Made by a program: the position numbers and the translations under genes
Notes under the pieces: generated by a model
Told to the model about the DNA's origin: nothing
What the model saw: only the letters and a program-made list of their open reading frames with translations
The model's database searches: none
Assembly (NCBI GenBank): GCA_029891385.1
Contig: CM057232.1
Span: forward strand, 70,271,824-70,335,823
From: Erythroxylum novogranatense
Taxonomy: Eukaryota; Streptophyta; Magnoliopsida; Malpighiales; Erythroxylaceae
Length of the DNA: 64,000 nucleotides
Reading direction: 5' to 3'
Part shown: positions 1 through 12,032 of the stretch, piece by piece
Position numbering within the stretch: position 1 is the first letter of the stretch
Layout: each line of letters begins with the position of its first letter

Positions 1-1315
1 TTAAAATGGAATTCAATGAGTGTGTTTGTATAGGTATTGTGTTGTGGATGTTATTGTATTTAAAGGAGATTGATGACAAATGAAGTGATTGATTTTGATG
101 ACTTTAAAATTTGAGTAGATTTGTATGAGTTATAAAAATTAAAGTGAATGGGTTGATTGAAATGGAGTTGAAAAGCAAGAAATGATTAGTGAAAGTGTTA
201 TATGTTGAAGAAAATTAGAAAGTTTGACTTTTTGGAGTAAAGAGTTGACTTTTGATTTAGGCAGATTTTGAGAAAATAATCTACATGAAATTTGTAGATT
301 ATGTTGAGAGCTTTTCGTAGCCATAAAGTATGCTATTTTTCAATATCGGGATTGAAAGTTATGATATTTAAAAGTTAAGTGTATTTTGCCTTGGTTTGGA
401 AAATGCTATTAAGAGTAAGATTGCGTATGACTTTTGTGAAAGAGAAATGTGTATGCGTATATCCTTTGGTGTTGAGTTTGATGTGGGGAAATGACTTTGG
501 AATAGTTTATTGGAGATTTGAATTGTGTTTGAGATAAATTAGTTGAAGAGTTTGTGGCAGTGGGTGAATATGTGAAGTTGATGTGTTGAGATGTGAAGTT
601 GATGTGTTGGAATGGTGTTTAGAGACTTCAATGGCAAATCTGTATTGATTTAGATTGATTTAGCCAAAGTGGTCTTAATGAAAGTGGTAGATTATGTTTT
701 TATCTTTCCATTGATATAAGGCACGAAAATATTGGACAAGGGAATAAAAAGTTATGATTTTTAGAAGTTTTGAGACTGTTTAATGTGAAGCTAATCGACC
801 AGTCAGTTTGTGTGAAGTTTTTGACATTTATGGGTCGATATGATTTTTAAGGCCTTAATGAAAGTTGTAGATCTTTCTTCAAGCTTTCCATAGACACCAA
901 GTTTGTTAAATTTGGAGTTCTGGATCAAAAGTTATGATGTTTGCAAGTTTTGGTACTGTTGAGAAATTATCGATCAGTCATCTTTGTGCAAACTTTTGAT
1001 TCCTTTAGTGTCCGATCTTGCCTTTGAGTCCTTCTTAAAAATGGTAGAGCTGTCTCTTAGCTTTCCAACAAAACAAATCGCGCCTGATTTGGAGCTCGGA
1101 GTCAAAAGTTATGAGGGTTTGAAGTTTGAAGGTCGGATTGGGTGCCGACCGACCTCTGTTGGCCGACCGATCTTCGTTCTGGCCAAGCTTTGATTTTTCT
1201 GGCCGAGCTCTGATCTCCCTTCACTCTTTTGAGCATAACTTCTTCATCCGACATCCGATCAATATTATTCTTTTTTGACATTAAACTAGAGACATATATC
1301 TACAATTCATCTGAA

Positions 1316-1790
1316 GGAGCCGATCAATAATGTCGCCTCTAAGACTTCCAAATATCGGTCGGAAGTTCAGTGTAGTGTTCAGTTTCAGTGTTGTAATGGC
1401 TGAACAGTGTTCAGTTTTATAGGTCGCTAGAGCTCGCTAGAGCTCGAATTGAGTTGATTCTTGTTGGTAATGAAAATAGAGACATGGGGCTACAAATGTT
1501 ATGAAGGAGCCGAGCTATAATGTAGCATCTAAGACTTCCAAATATAGGTCGGAAGTTCAGTGTAGTGTTCAGTCTCGGTGTTGTAATGGCTGAACAGTGT
1601 TCAGTGTTATAGGTCGCTAGAGCTCGCTAGAGCTCGGATTGAGTTGATTCTCATTGTAAATTAAAATAGAGACATGGGGCTACAAATGTTATGAAGGAGC
1701 CGAGCTATAATTTAACCTCTAAGACTTCCAAATATGGGTCGGAAGTTAGGGGTAGTGTTCAGCCTCGGGTATGAAGAACAAACTTCAGTA
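1316..1790. repeat. 190-bp tandem repeat inside LTR E1, about 2.5 copies
   Basis: The word GGAGCCGA recurs at 1316, 1506 and 1696, an exact 190-bp period. Units include 'gacttccaaatat.ggtcggaag' and doubled 'gctagagctc' words. The third copy diverges after about 1760. Confidence 0.85.
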
Positions 1791-2642
1791 TTTTGGAGAT
1801 ATCTTGAGCTATAGAGCTCCGATCGATCCGATTCTTAAAGCAATGGATTCGTAAGACATAGAGGAACATTGCTTTAGAAGAAAGTTTTATCAAATGACTT
1901 CATTTACCTGATCAAAATAATCAGACAAGATGTCAGTTTTAAAGACCAATGAAGGGGCAATTTTGGAAGGTTACTCAAAGGATTAAGTTTATAGGCTTAA
2001 ATGGAGGGGCTTATGGGTCATTCTCCATTCATTAAATGACATGGTAATATAAAATACAGTGGCTGTCATATAAGGCATAAGGAAGCATAGAAATGAAAGA
2101 CTTAAGAAAATAAGAGAGAAGAGAGAAGGGAGAGCAAACTTCGGAGAAGAAAGAAGGGAGAGCTTAGGGTTTCGGATTTTTGGGGGTTCAAGCTCAGTTT
2201 TTCGTTGATTCATGAAGGAAAAAGATGGGAGGAGAAGAGAGCTTCCTTCCAAGCCTAATAAATTCGAAAATGGTGAAAAGTTTGAGGTAAGAGAAAAGTT
2301 GAGCTTTGAGCTTTTCTTCGATTTATGGTTTAGAAATATGGAAAATGGTATGGGTTTGTGGAGTATGAAGTCAATTTTGATGATTGCTAAGTATGATGGG
2401 TTTAATTTGGGATTTTGAGAATTAGGGTTTATGCCCAAATTTGGAATTTGGGGCTTTTGGAAATTTGTAATTTAGAAAGCTTGAATATATGAGGGATTTA
2501 TGTTTTCTAAGTTCAATTTGAGGATTAAGTTATTTATGATGTTGAATTTGGGTGAAATTGCTTTAGGTGAAGTCAAATTGGAAGAAAGAAGGAACCAATG
2601 GACAAATTGGGGCTAGGAACAACTTTCTAGCATCGAATCGAG

Positions 2643-4209
2643 GTGGGTACCTGTTTATAATAGAATTTATAAGCCACTACTGCTTTCTTTAAATAAAGGG
2701 ATTTTCTGATTTCAATTGCATCATAAGTGTTGCATCATTGTGTGAATGATTTGAAAAATCATCATTGATTCCATACATGAGCTTTTGATGAATTACAAAA
2801 TACATTTGTGTTATGCCTCGAAATATTCCATGGCATTTCGTATATTCGAAAGAAAGAGCATTCAAAAAATGATATTGAGCTTGAATATGATAAAGGTTTG
2901 AAAAATTATGATTTCCGACTAGTTTTAAGAGCTTTTATAAAATATGGTTTTATGTAAAAGTTTGAAAACTTGTGATTTCCGCATAAATTCGGAAGTGTAT
3001 AGAAAATATTGTTTATGAAAATATTTGAAAGTTTTGATTCCTAGAAATGCATTTGAAATTGTTTAGAAAATAAGGTTTATTTAAATGTTGAAAAGTACGA
3101 TTTTCGAAAGGTGTTTGAAATGGTTTTAGAAACTGTTTTAAGAATTTATACAAGTTTTAAATGTTTGATAAATTAAGAAAATTTCTGAAGTTTCGAAAAA
3201 TGACACAAAGGCCCAATTTCTTGTCTTCAAATGATTTGGGAGATTGATTGAAAAATTGAGAAAGTATTGAATTTTATTGTTCCCGAATATTTTTGGAAAA
3301 GGGTTACGAGTTTTAAAATGAATTGAGAAATGAAGAAAGATTTTGAAATTTATTTCCGTGATTTGGATTTAAGAAATTTCGTAAATTGTTAAATTCGTTA
3401 TTTTCAACGAATTTGATAAGTTATGAAAATGTTTTCGAATGTTTTTAAGAAAATACAAGATTTATAAAATAATAATAATAATAAAATAAAATAAAATTGA
3501 ATAATGTGCTTTATGAACCTGCATACGTTGATTTATGTCTTAAAGAAATCACTTGCATTCATTGTTCTGATGTTGATCCATACGTGATTACATTGTTGAA
3601 TTGAGAGTGAATATGTTTATTGATGTGATAATGTTATGCCATTGGAGTGTGCCATGGCATTGTGATTTGAATGGAAAGAAGAAAAGAAAATGGAAGCATA
3701 TCATTTTGATAAATGATCTTGAGCATTGCTTATATGCTTTTGTGTGGGCGAGAGAGTTACGGATGGATAGTCACGTGCACGTCGACGTATGGAAAATTAT
3801 AGCCTTCTCCCGATTGCCCGCTTGGGGCCACGAGATCCTAAGAAATAGGACTCGAATAGATTACGGTATAAACTTCGGTTTATCCGTCGTGTTTACAGAA
3901 CTCTCGAGCCATGTGTTGTTGTGCATTGCTTATGTGATTGCCATTGCATCTATGAATCGTCAAGTTGATGCATTCATGTTTTATAAACTTATGGGTTTAT
4001 GGCTGAAAGCCTAAAAATAATATGTTTTTGTAAATTGCGATTTTGAATACAGCAAGGAAAGAACTTTTGGAAAATGTGCTTTACGGATTTCAAAGCAATG
4101 TTTTCTAAGAACAGAAAAGAAAAAGAATTTCAAGGGTTTTGCTTATATTTTTTTTATAAACTGTTACCCACGAGCTGTAAAGCTCACCCCCCTTCATTCC
4201 CATCCACAG
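2643..4209 (+). other. Candidate intron in LTR E1
   Basis: A donor-like AG|GTGGGTAC (GT at 2643) and an acceptor-like pyrimidine tract TTCATTCCCATCCACAG|GTG (AG at 4208-4209) enclose 1567 nt. The hairpin GAGCTGTAAAGCTC (4172-4185) lies just before the acceptor. The arrangement recurs in E2, E3 and E5. It is inferred from sequence only; no transcript evidence is available. Confidence 0.45.
3471..3500. repeat. AAT/AAAAT microsatellite
   Basis: Simple repeat of aataataat followed by aaaataaaat units within LTR E1. Confidence 0.85.
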
Positions 4210-4964
4210 GTGATGAGAAGAAGATCGGGTGAAAGAAAATGAAGATTTATATTTGCATGTGTTTATAATGTATTATTGGTAAGTTAAATGGTTGCTGAGA
4301 AGTCTAGAATTGTTGTGTATTGTGTACTTTGGTTTAGGATTATGGGTAATGTATAAGGCTTGAAAATGCCATTATGATTTGTATAAAGTTGTGATTTATG
4401 AAATTGTGTATATAGTGAGTATAAGGTGTATGGATTTCTGGAATTATGCATTGCTTTAAGTTATGTATGGGATGTGTATATGATTATGAGTATGATAAGG
4501 TATTGTGGTTTGAGATTTGGATAAGGCTATTGAGTTATGGTATTGCACATGGATAGTGCGATTGTATGTGAATGTATTTTGGATTGAGTTTGGTTATGAA
4601 AGAAATGGAAAGGGAAGGAATAAGAAAGAAAGAAAAGAAAAAAAAATTTATACCGATTTCGGATTAAGGTTAGTCTAAGGTTTCCAACGCGACGCTTTCT
4701 CCTAAAAGTATATTATCGGATGTCGGTACTTTGTTTCAGTTTGAATGCTTCGATTCGATTTGTGATTCGTGATCGTTTTTTTGGTTTGTCTCCAAGCCAA
4801 TTCGATTTGACTTTGTTTGTATGCTTCGCTTCCAAGTTGGCTTTCGATTCGTTAATGATTTGTTTCGCTTTGTGATCAATCATTTTATTCGTTTCGCCTC
4901 TTTGTGATTCGTTCCGTCCCCCGTTTTCCAGTTAGGGCGCCGGTCTCCGGATCGGGTCCCAACA

Positions 4965-5781
4965 CAAACTCTTACTTCTTGAATCAGTTACTACACTTGA
5001 GAAACTTAGTCTAAGATGATGTTACTTGTGAAGTTGGTAACAGGATGCTAACCTCTTTATGGTTTGACATATTCAACACCTAGCCTCATCAATGCTCTCA
5101 CTCTTTCCCCTTCATATTAAGCTCAACATCTTCGTTTAGGATAAATCTTGGAGGTTCCTGCTACCCTCAATCATCTACAACCATAATATTCTAAACTCAT
5201 CCAGCTCAGACGATTTTTATTGGAAGGATCATCCAACTTCCAAACTATCGAATAAGTTTACTATGGATATGATCAGACTAAAGAATCCTAAAGCTGATTG
5301 TAGTATAATCATTTGGCACAAAGTTCTTCCCTCCAAGTTCTGCTTTCTTCTTTAAATTATTGTCAAGAATAGACTCAATACTGCTGATAGACTCTCTTAT
5401 CTTGATATCAACCGATGGTTGTCTCTATGGTCAACACATGATGAAACTAGAGATCACTTATTCTTTACATGCTTAGCTACTAAGTTCATTTGGGAACAAA
5501 TGACACATAAATGCCTATGGATTGGTCCAACTAATTCTATTTTGAACATTATTCACTAGCTAGCTATACAAGTATCTCTTCCTAAGACTAAAAGGCAAAT
5601 CTACTTAATTATTACAGGGCAATGTGTGCAAATAATCTGGAAAGAAAGAAATACATGAAGGTTTGAGTCCAAATGAAAAACACTTAAATTACTTATCAAT
5701 GAAGTTATCAATGGGATTCAAGTGCTTATTCTTCTAAAGAACCTTACATTAGCTTACAATTCCAATTTTCTTTTCTTATGT
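4965..5781 (+). pseudogene. LINE A: decayed L1-type ORF2 C-terminus
   Basis: The plus-strand reading, broken by several stops, shows the C-terminal zinc-finger (zf-RVT-like) region of plant L1 reverse transcriptases. A stretch reading KVLPSKFCF is followed by NRLNTADRLSYL, then ETRDHLFFTCLATKFIWE near 5450-5500 and IWKERN near 5640. The 5' side is cut by LTR E1 at 4964. It is highly similar to LINE B until about 5781, where the copies part. Non-functional. Confidence 0.8.
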
Positions 5782-6209
5782 GAATTGATTTGCTTGATTA
5801 AATTGAATTCTCATTTTAGATCTATTACATTTTGAATTTTGTGAATTATTTTGGCCTTAGATTTTAAGATTAATTTATCTCTCCTCATAGGATCAACATT
5901 GTAGGTACTACACGAATGAACCATGCGCTTGCAGATTATCGAGGTTAATTAATTAAAACTTACACACATTAACAACATTTGACTAAGTGGAAAATAAATT
6001 ATTTAACACGATTATAACACCATTAATTAAGAGTCTATAACAAACTATTTTTGGAAAATTTTAAAATATTTTATTACCTCTTAAATTTTAAATTAGAATT
6101 ACCAAATTGAATAAAATTTAATATTTTAATAATTAACCCTTCTTTATTTGTCGATGGTGTAGACTTGAGACTTAAGTTTGTCATACTACCATACACTTTT
6201 ATATCTTAC
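5782..6209. other. AT-rich spacer between LINE fragments
   Basis: I see no coding potential, repeat pair or terminal structure here. The two neighbouring LINE copies do not share it. Confidence 0.5.
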
Positions 6210-7254
6210 TTAATTATTGTCAATGGAAAGCCTACTTAAATCACGATATATTAGGTGGATTTGTATTTGGGAGATGAAGAAGAGTCATCCAAACTCTTAC
6301 TTTTTGAATCAGTTACTACACTTAAGAAACTTAGTCCAAGATGATGTTACTTGTAAAATTAGTAACAGGATGCTAACCTCTTTATGGTTTAACATATTCA
6401 ACACCTAGACTCATCAATGCTCTCACTCTTTCCCCTTCATACTAAGCTCAGCATCTTCATTTAGGATAACTCTTGGAGCTTCCTGCTACCCTCAATCATC
6501 TACAACCATAATATCATCTAAACTCATCCAGCTCAGACACTTTTTATTGGAAGGATCATCCAACTTCCAAACTATCGAATAAGCTTACTATGGATATGAT
6601 CAAACTAAAGAATCCTAAAGTTGATTGTAGTATAATCATTTGGCACAAAGTTCTTCCCTCCAAGTTCTACTTTCTTATTTAGCTTATTGTTAAGAATAGA
6701 CTCAATACTACTGATAGACTCTCTTATCTTGATATCAACCGAAGATTGTCTTTATGGTCAACACATGATGAAACTAGAGATCACTTATTCTTTACATGCT
6801 TAGCTACTAAGTTCATTTGGGAATAGGTGACACAGAAATGCCTATGGATTGATCTAGCTAATTCTATTTTGAACATTATTCACTAGCTAGCTACACAGTA
6901 TCTCTTCCTAAGACTAAAAGGTAAATCTACTTAATTATTATGGGGCAATATGTGCAAACAATCTCGAAAGAAAGAAATGCAAGAAGGTTTGAATCCAAAT
7001 GAAAAACAGTTAAATTACTTATCAATGAAGCTATCAATGGGATTAAAGTGCTTATTATTCTAAAAAACCTTACTTTAGCTTACAGCTCCAATTTTCTTTT
7101 CTCTTTGAATATTTAATATGTGTACTACTTACAAGATTGTTACTTTCTAGGTAATTCTAATGTGATCTAATTTGAGTTGTAAGGTTTTGCTCATGAACCT
7201 CTCTCTTTAGAGATGTAAACTTCATTATTTATTAATTTATTTCCTTTTCAAAAA
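6210..7254 (+). pseudogene. LINE B: second copy of the same L1 3' region
   Basis: It begins in a segment resembling the 'RWI...LR.....V.....SLW.D.W' region downstream of L1 RT domains (open frame 6217-6408). It then follows LINE A almost base for base from about 6290, including the zf-RVT-like block (ETRDHLFFTC near 6770) and a KER motif near 6970. It runs past the point where LINE A ends into an AT-rich 3' UTR that finishes in an A-rich tail (about 7225-7260). Several in-frame stops make it a pseudogene. The short 5' end agrees with the 5' truncation usual for LINEs. Confidence 0.8.
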
Positions 7255-7853
7255 CAAAACTCTTCAAAGGAGCTCAAGAATTAAGACATGGGTATCCTAT
7301 ATTCCCTTATCTCTTTACAATCACTATAGAAGTCCTTTATAGAATTACAACACTAAAAATTGCTAAAAGCCCTGCGTTTAGATTCCATCACAACTGTCCA
7401 AGATTAGGGATCTCCTAATTCTCCTTTATAGATGCTCTTTGGATACCCTATAGGGCATATACAATATCTATAAACATCCTAATCAATTCCTTAGAGGAAT
7501 TGAAAACTATCTTAAATTTAAGGTTTAATCCAAGGAAAATTTTCATATATATTTTTACCAATCCTACTTTGATTGAGAGACTGATTCCTTCCTCATAGGA
7601 ATTGGAACTACCTTTCAAATACCTAGGGGTCCATATATCCTCCAAAAGGTTAAGTGCATCTTACTGCATCCAGCTATTGGACTATGTACAAAGGAGAATC
7701 AACTCCTAGTGAAAGAAATTTTTCTGATATAGAGGTAAGTTACAATTAACCATTTCAATACTAAGCAAAGGTGACAGGAAGATATGCAAGTTAGTTTTTA
7801 GGATGCTTATACACTATATCGAAAAGGAAAGCAACAATTCCCTATTTAAAAGC
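7255..7853 (+). pseudogene. LINE C: fragment of an L1 reverse transcriptase, different subfamily
   Basis: The plus-strand reading with shifts resembles the middle of an L1 RT: a decayed 'QGDPLSPYLF'-like segment near 7265-7310, then 'KIAKSPAFRFH', 'CPRLGIS' and a damaged FADD region (7425-7445). Next come INSLEELKTIFNLRFNPRK (7480-7540) and PFKYLGVHIS (7610-7640). The order matches RT fingers, palm and thumb. The catalytic aspartates are not intact. LINE D appears to have landed in or beside it. Confidence 0.6.
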
Positions 7854-7860
7854 AATGAGA

Positions 7861-8132
7861 CTGCCATAGGTATGTCTAGAATCTCAATCATTTTGTCTAG
7901 AATCTCACTCATTTCTCTATTATTGCATTACGATTCCTCCACTGCACCCTTGCTCCTTATCGGATTCTAGATATCAATTTCTCCCTTCTTTTTCACACTT
8001 CCTTGCTTCTATTTCTTAAACACGAGGGCAACTTGGACCTTTCCACCAAACTCTATACTCCTACCCATTCTCCTTACCATTTTTTCATAACCAACTTTTG
8101 ACAAACTCTATACTGTAAAGTTGCACCTTTCC
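7861..8132 (+). other. LINE D 5' leader, first piece
   Basis: C/T-rich non-coding sequence, cut at 8132 by E2 and resumed at 19540. The TTTCC duplication lies at 8128-8132 and 19535-19539. The exact LINE 5' end is inferred from the AATGAGA repeat. Confidence 0.45.
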
Positions 8133-8643
8133 TGTAACACCTCACTCCCGAGTGACCCGAACCCGATATCGTTGGTGATATCCGAGTCCGTGCCCCGCGA
8201 GGGTGGCGTACTACATCAGTCGGTGAAAACTCAGTATATCATTTTCTTCTCTCTTAATTTTTTTAAACCGTACATTAGCGCAGCAAAGACAGTAGACAGT
8301 AGAAAAAATTTGTAGTTATTACAATCATTTAACAATATTTTATAGTAACCATAAAGTTCACATACTAATCAGTTTACAAAGGTTACGGAATACAATCTTG
8401 AGTCCATGTTCACAATTAACCATTTTCATTTATTACAGTCATCCAATAATAATTTACAATCAGTCAATGTATAAAAACAATAAAACCACAATGGGCTCAT
8501 TATAAATTTAAAGCATTGTTGTACAATGATTGCGGAAACTAATTCAATAAGACACTAATGCAGACGAGAACTGATCCCGACCTCTATCCTTCACTTGCCT
8601 ACAGTAGACCTACTCCCGTGTCAAACGGGGTACTCTTCAAGTC

Positions 8644-9270
8644 CTGAAAAATAGATTGCAATTTTGGATGAGTTTGCGAACTCAATGAGGAACCATCATC
8701 GATGGTTCTCTCAATTCATGCATCACATAATCAATTCACAGTAATAAGGCAGTTGCAGTAATACTACGGTCTACAGTCACAATAATATCTGATCACAATA
8801 CAAGAAACCCATTTCGGTATTCACCCGATAATGATGCAATGCACATGTGACTCTTTTCCAGTTTAATTACGATGTTGTGACCGAAGCGATAAACAATTTC
8901 AATGATCGAGAGACGCGTGCTGGGAGAATTATCTCCCTTCGAGCTCTAGGCTCGTTTCAGTATTTCGAGCTCTAGGCTCGTTTCAGTATCAGTAGCGACT
9001 CGGTTCACAATTTTCCTTCATCAGTTTATGCATCTATGTATGAACGCACATGCCCAGTTACAACATCCCCATAAACAGTTAATCATTTATAGTCAAGCAC
9101 AGTCAATTTAATAGTCAGTATGCACAAATAATAGTCCATAATTCACAACAATGAACAGTTCATAATTGACAATCAATCACAGTAATGGCAAACAGGTCAC
9201 ACAATGTACACATTCCTGGTCCCGCCATTATCCCCATATTTGACAAGTAATAACCATCTAGGTTACTCAC
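8644..9270 (-). other. Candidate intron in E2 left LTR
   Basis: On the minus strand, donor GAAGTGATAG|GTGAGTAAC (GT at 9270) and acceptor GCAATCTATTTTTCAG|GAC (AG ending at 8644) enclose 627 nt. Two hairpins precede the acceptor (8673-8707). No transcript evidence is available. Confidence 0.5.
8673..8707 (-). promoter_or_regulatory. Paired hairpins before the putative 3' splice site (E2 left LTR)
   Basis: AACCATCATCGATGGTT (8691-8707) is a perfect 7-bp stem with a 3-nt loop. Next to it, GAGTTTGCGAACTC (within 8670-8685) is another inverted repeat. The same pair occurs at 16193-16209, 22839-22855 and 37951-37967, in two different LTR families. Confidence 0.6.
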
Positions 9271-9705
9271 CTATCACTTCCGAGCTAATGCTGGGAAGTC
9301 TCTGCCACGTCGGTCGATCGATGCTCCAGTTGTGTCGCTATAAGAATCAGAGAACAAAACGATCACTAAATATCCAATCCGAGTTAGTTAATGATGCACA
9401 TGTAGGTGAAAATGCATGTTCATGAGATTCCCGACCCTAATCCCATTTTTTCATTAGAAAAATTCGTTTAAAAATTAGAAATCCAATGGCGCTGACGGCG
9501 CTCAATTTGGACCTCTATAGGTCCCCAATTAAATAAAACAGTGATCAAAGAATCATTACCCGAACCCACATCAATTTCCCGTCCAAAAATTCCCAATTTC
9601 CCATGAAATGAAATTCAATGTTTCACGAATCCGATGCCTCAAGAATCAGGTTAATCGGATGTCGGACGGAAAAGTTATGAGCAAAAGAAGGAAAAATACA
9701 CATCC

Positions 9706-9830
9706 TAGTCGACTAGTGCAGGTTGTAGTCGACTAGTGCAGGTTGTAGTCGACTAGTGCAGGAAAAATACATGTCCTAGTTGACTAGTGCAGGTTGTAGT
9801 CGACTGGTTTAAGAATCCTAGTCGACTAGT
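9706..9830. repeat. tagtcgactagtgcaggttg word array, E2 left LTR
   Basis: Five to six imperfect copies of a 20-bp word containing the palindrome AGTCGACT. The right LTR (17247-17351) has fewer copies, so copy number changed after insertion or during reverse transcription. Confidence 0.85.
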
Positions 9831-9895
9831 CCTATAAAATGACAGTTCTGAAACAATTTCTTCCGACATGCCAACTTGTCTAGGCCATAACTCCC

Positions 9896-10900
9896 TACTC
9901 TGAACTCCAATTTGGACAAATTTGGTGTCTATTTCATAGAGAAAAGAGAGCTCTACAAGTTTTATGAAGGACACAAAAGCCAATTTCACCTTTAAGGGTG
10001 TCACAAATGCAATCAAAGTTATTGCCCAGTCAATGGGTTCTAAAACAGTACAGTGTCTTGTAAATTCAATAACTTCTCATTTCCTTTGTCAAAAATTACA
10101 CAATAAATATGCTCAGAAAGATAACAATGTTTTCTACAACTTTCATGAACAAACCAAAATCAAATTCAATTGTTAACTAGGTCAAATAATTCAATCAATG
10201 ATGTTGCCCCAGAAATCACCCAATCTGAACAGTACATTTCAAAGCAACATATCTCCTAGCACAAATTTCAAAAAATTCACTACCTTATATCAATGGAAAG
10301 ATAAGATCTCATACTTAAATTTTCATGAAGAACTCAGAATCCAATTCCATCCCTAAAAATTTCAAACTTGTCATGCAAGTTTCTGCTGATCAGGGCAGTT
10401 AATAACCTAATGCAGGTTCAGTGTTTGAAAACTCATAACTCCCAAATCTGATCTCCAAAAATTGCATGCTAAATACCATTTTCAATATCAATGTTTCCTC
10501 TACAACTCTTCAGAAGATCACTCAAGCCAATTCAATTCACAAAAATTTCTAAAATTGCTTCCAATCAGAATGCTCACAAAACCAACACTTAGGTTAGATT
10601 TCACCAAAATGCACAAAATCAGTCAATAGTTAACAGTTCATAACTCCCAACGTACATATCTAAAAATTGCAAAATTAGTGGAAATGGAAAGCTAACAATA
10701 CAGGCTTCAACTTTCATTTAGACCATTTGTCCTAATTCCTTCTCAATTAATTTAGAAAAATCATCAACACAATCAGGTCATCAATCCAGATACTGTTCAC
10801 ATAAGTCCCAGCAGTAACTTTCCAAACCAAATTTCAACCTCTTAATGATAAAATTAGACAACAGCTATTTCACAAAAAATTGTAGCCAATCAACTAAAGT
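9896..10900. repeat. Degenerate ~180-bp phrase array in E2 LTR
   Basis: The start word 'cataactcc' or a variant recurs at about 9896, 10067, 10248, 10434, 10639 and 10800 (spacing 161-205). Each is followed by '...caaatt...', 'tggaaagat', 'ctctacaactttcatgaag' and 'aatccaattc'-like words in the same order. The right LTR has the same series from about 17405. Confidence 0.65.
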
Positions 10901-12016
10901 TGCATTTGGAACAAACCGCACCTCATTTGCACAACCACACCATTAGTTATGATCAAAACATTGCAATAGTTTCAAAAATCAATTTTCCAGCTTTGTTACT
11001 AAACTTAGATCCTATCACTTCCAATGCCAATAACACATCAATAAGCATCAACCTGAGCCATAAAATCAGCCCTAAGTTCACCTAAACATTCACTTGAACA
11101 TAAATCTCCAAAATTCCATGACATTAATGCACATAAAAATCACAATAAATGCTTCTAATAACCATATGAAATAACATAATGAAAGCTTAGCATAAACCTT
11201 ACCTAATCAAGCTTTTTTTTCAATGCTCCAATTCTTCTCCTAATACCCCAATCCTCTACTTTTCCACACCATACATAAACATCATCATACCAAAAGAGAA
11301 AGGAGTGTATGCTTGGCCCTTTTTAGAAAGAACAAAGTGGAAGGAAGAGCTAAACACTTGGAAACTTAAAGAACATCAAATGGAGAAGAAGGAAGAGTGG
11401 AGTTTCGGATGAAGGAGGAGATAAACAATAACAAATGATTTTTCCCTTATTTAATGGTGAATTTGCCGAATTCACTAGGTGGGCATAAGACAAAACCATT
11501 TAATGGTGTAGGACACATGGCATTTTTCCAAAAAACAACAAAATAAGGAAAAGACAAAACATGTAATAGGATTTTTAAGAACCCTAATGAAATTTGACCC
11601 ATTCAAGTCCAATGGCCCTCATTTCAATCCCAAAATAATATACCCAATATTGTAGTGCCATTGGATAGAAATTTTCGATACCGAAAATCAATCGGTTCGC
11701 CACTTGGCGGTTTTTTCGGTCCGGAAATTTTCCCCGGAAAAGTCCAGGAAATTTCCTAAAAATGTCTTAAAATGTAAAACACACAAAAATGCAGTCCAAT
11801 AAATTTTTTAAATACAATTTCCACATTAATCAAAATAAAATTCCATTTAGGCTCAATATCGGGAAATAATCATGAATGCATGTACAGTTATTACATGTGC
11901 ACAATTTCATTGTTTGGCCAATACCAGTATGCATAACATTATCCAATTAGTCCTAATCATTCTCGACCTTTGCCAAATTACTATTTTACCCTTCCTGTCG
12001 AGGGTGGGATGTTACA

Positions 12017-12032
12017 ATTCCCTCCTCCTTAT
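12017..12032 (-). other. E2 polypurine tract
   Basis: Minus-strand sense ATAAGGAGGAGGGAAT directly abuts the left LTR. It is preceded by a CGAAATTTTTATAAGG-like context that resembles the pol tail and tract of Tekay-type elements (compare E3 at 25505-25527). Confidence 0.85.

Larger units (their letters stand above)
1..4964 (+). mobile_element. E1: giant LTR of a gypsy-type element, left end just outside the window
   Basis: This is the reverse-orientation relative of E5 (43392-48784). The stretch near 240-350 aligns with the reverse complement of about 48250-48500, and the right terminus (TCCCAACA, ending 4964) mirrors the E5 start (TGTTGGATCCC at 43392). By that alignment only some tens of bases are missing at the left. 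It interrupts a LINE: the sequence resuming at 4965 (CAAACTCTTAC) matches the uninterrupted LINE B copy near 6290. No coding domain is present; open frames such as 3601-4014 are chance frames in LTR sequence. Sense strand is inferred from motif order shared with E2, whose strand is fixed by its primer site. Solo LTR or part of a complete element cannot be decided here. Confidence 0.75.
8133..12016 (-). repeat. E2 left LTR (3' LTR)
   Basis: 3884 bp, TG...CA ends. Against the right LTR it shows scattered substitutions, small indels and one or more extra copies of the tagtcgactagtgcaggttg word. Confidence 0.9.

Noticed and set aside
1989..2438. 149-codon minus-strand frame
   Set aside because: A purine/pyrimidine-biased tract of LTR E1 gives a long low-complexity frame; no homologous frame is kept in E5.
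3601..4014. 137-codon open frame on the plus strand
   Set aside because: It lies within LTR E1, shares no domain with known proteins, and its region aligns with non-coding parts of LTR E5.
9753..10016. 87-codon minus-strand frame, also present at 17274-17537
   Set aside because: It repeats only because it sits in both LTRs of E2; it overlaps the tagtcgact word array and shows no protein features.
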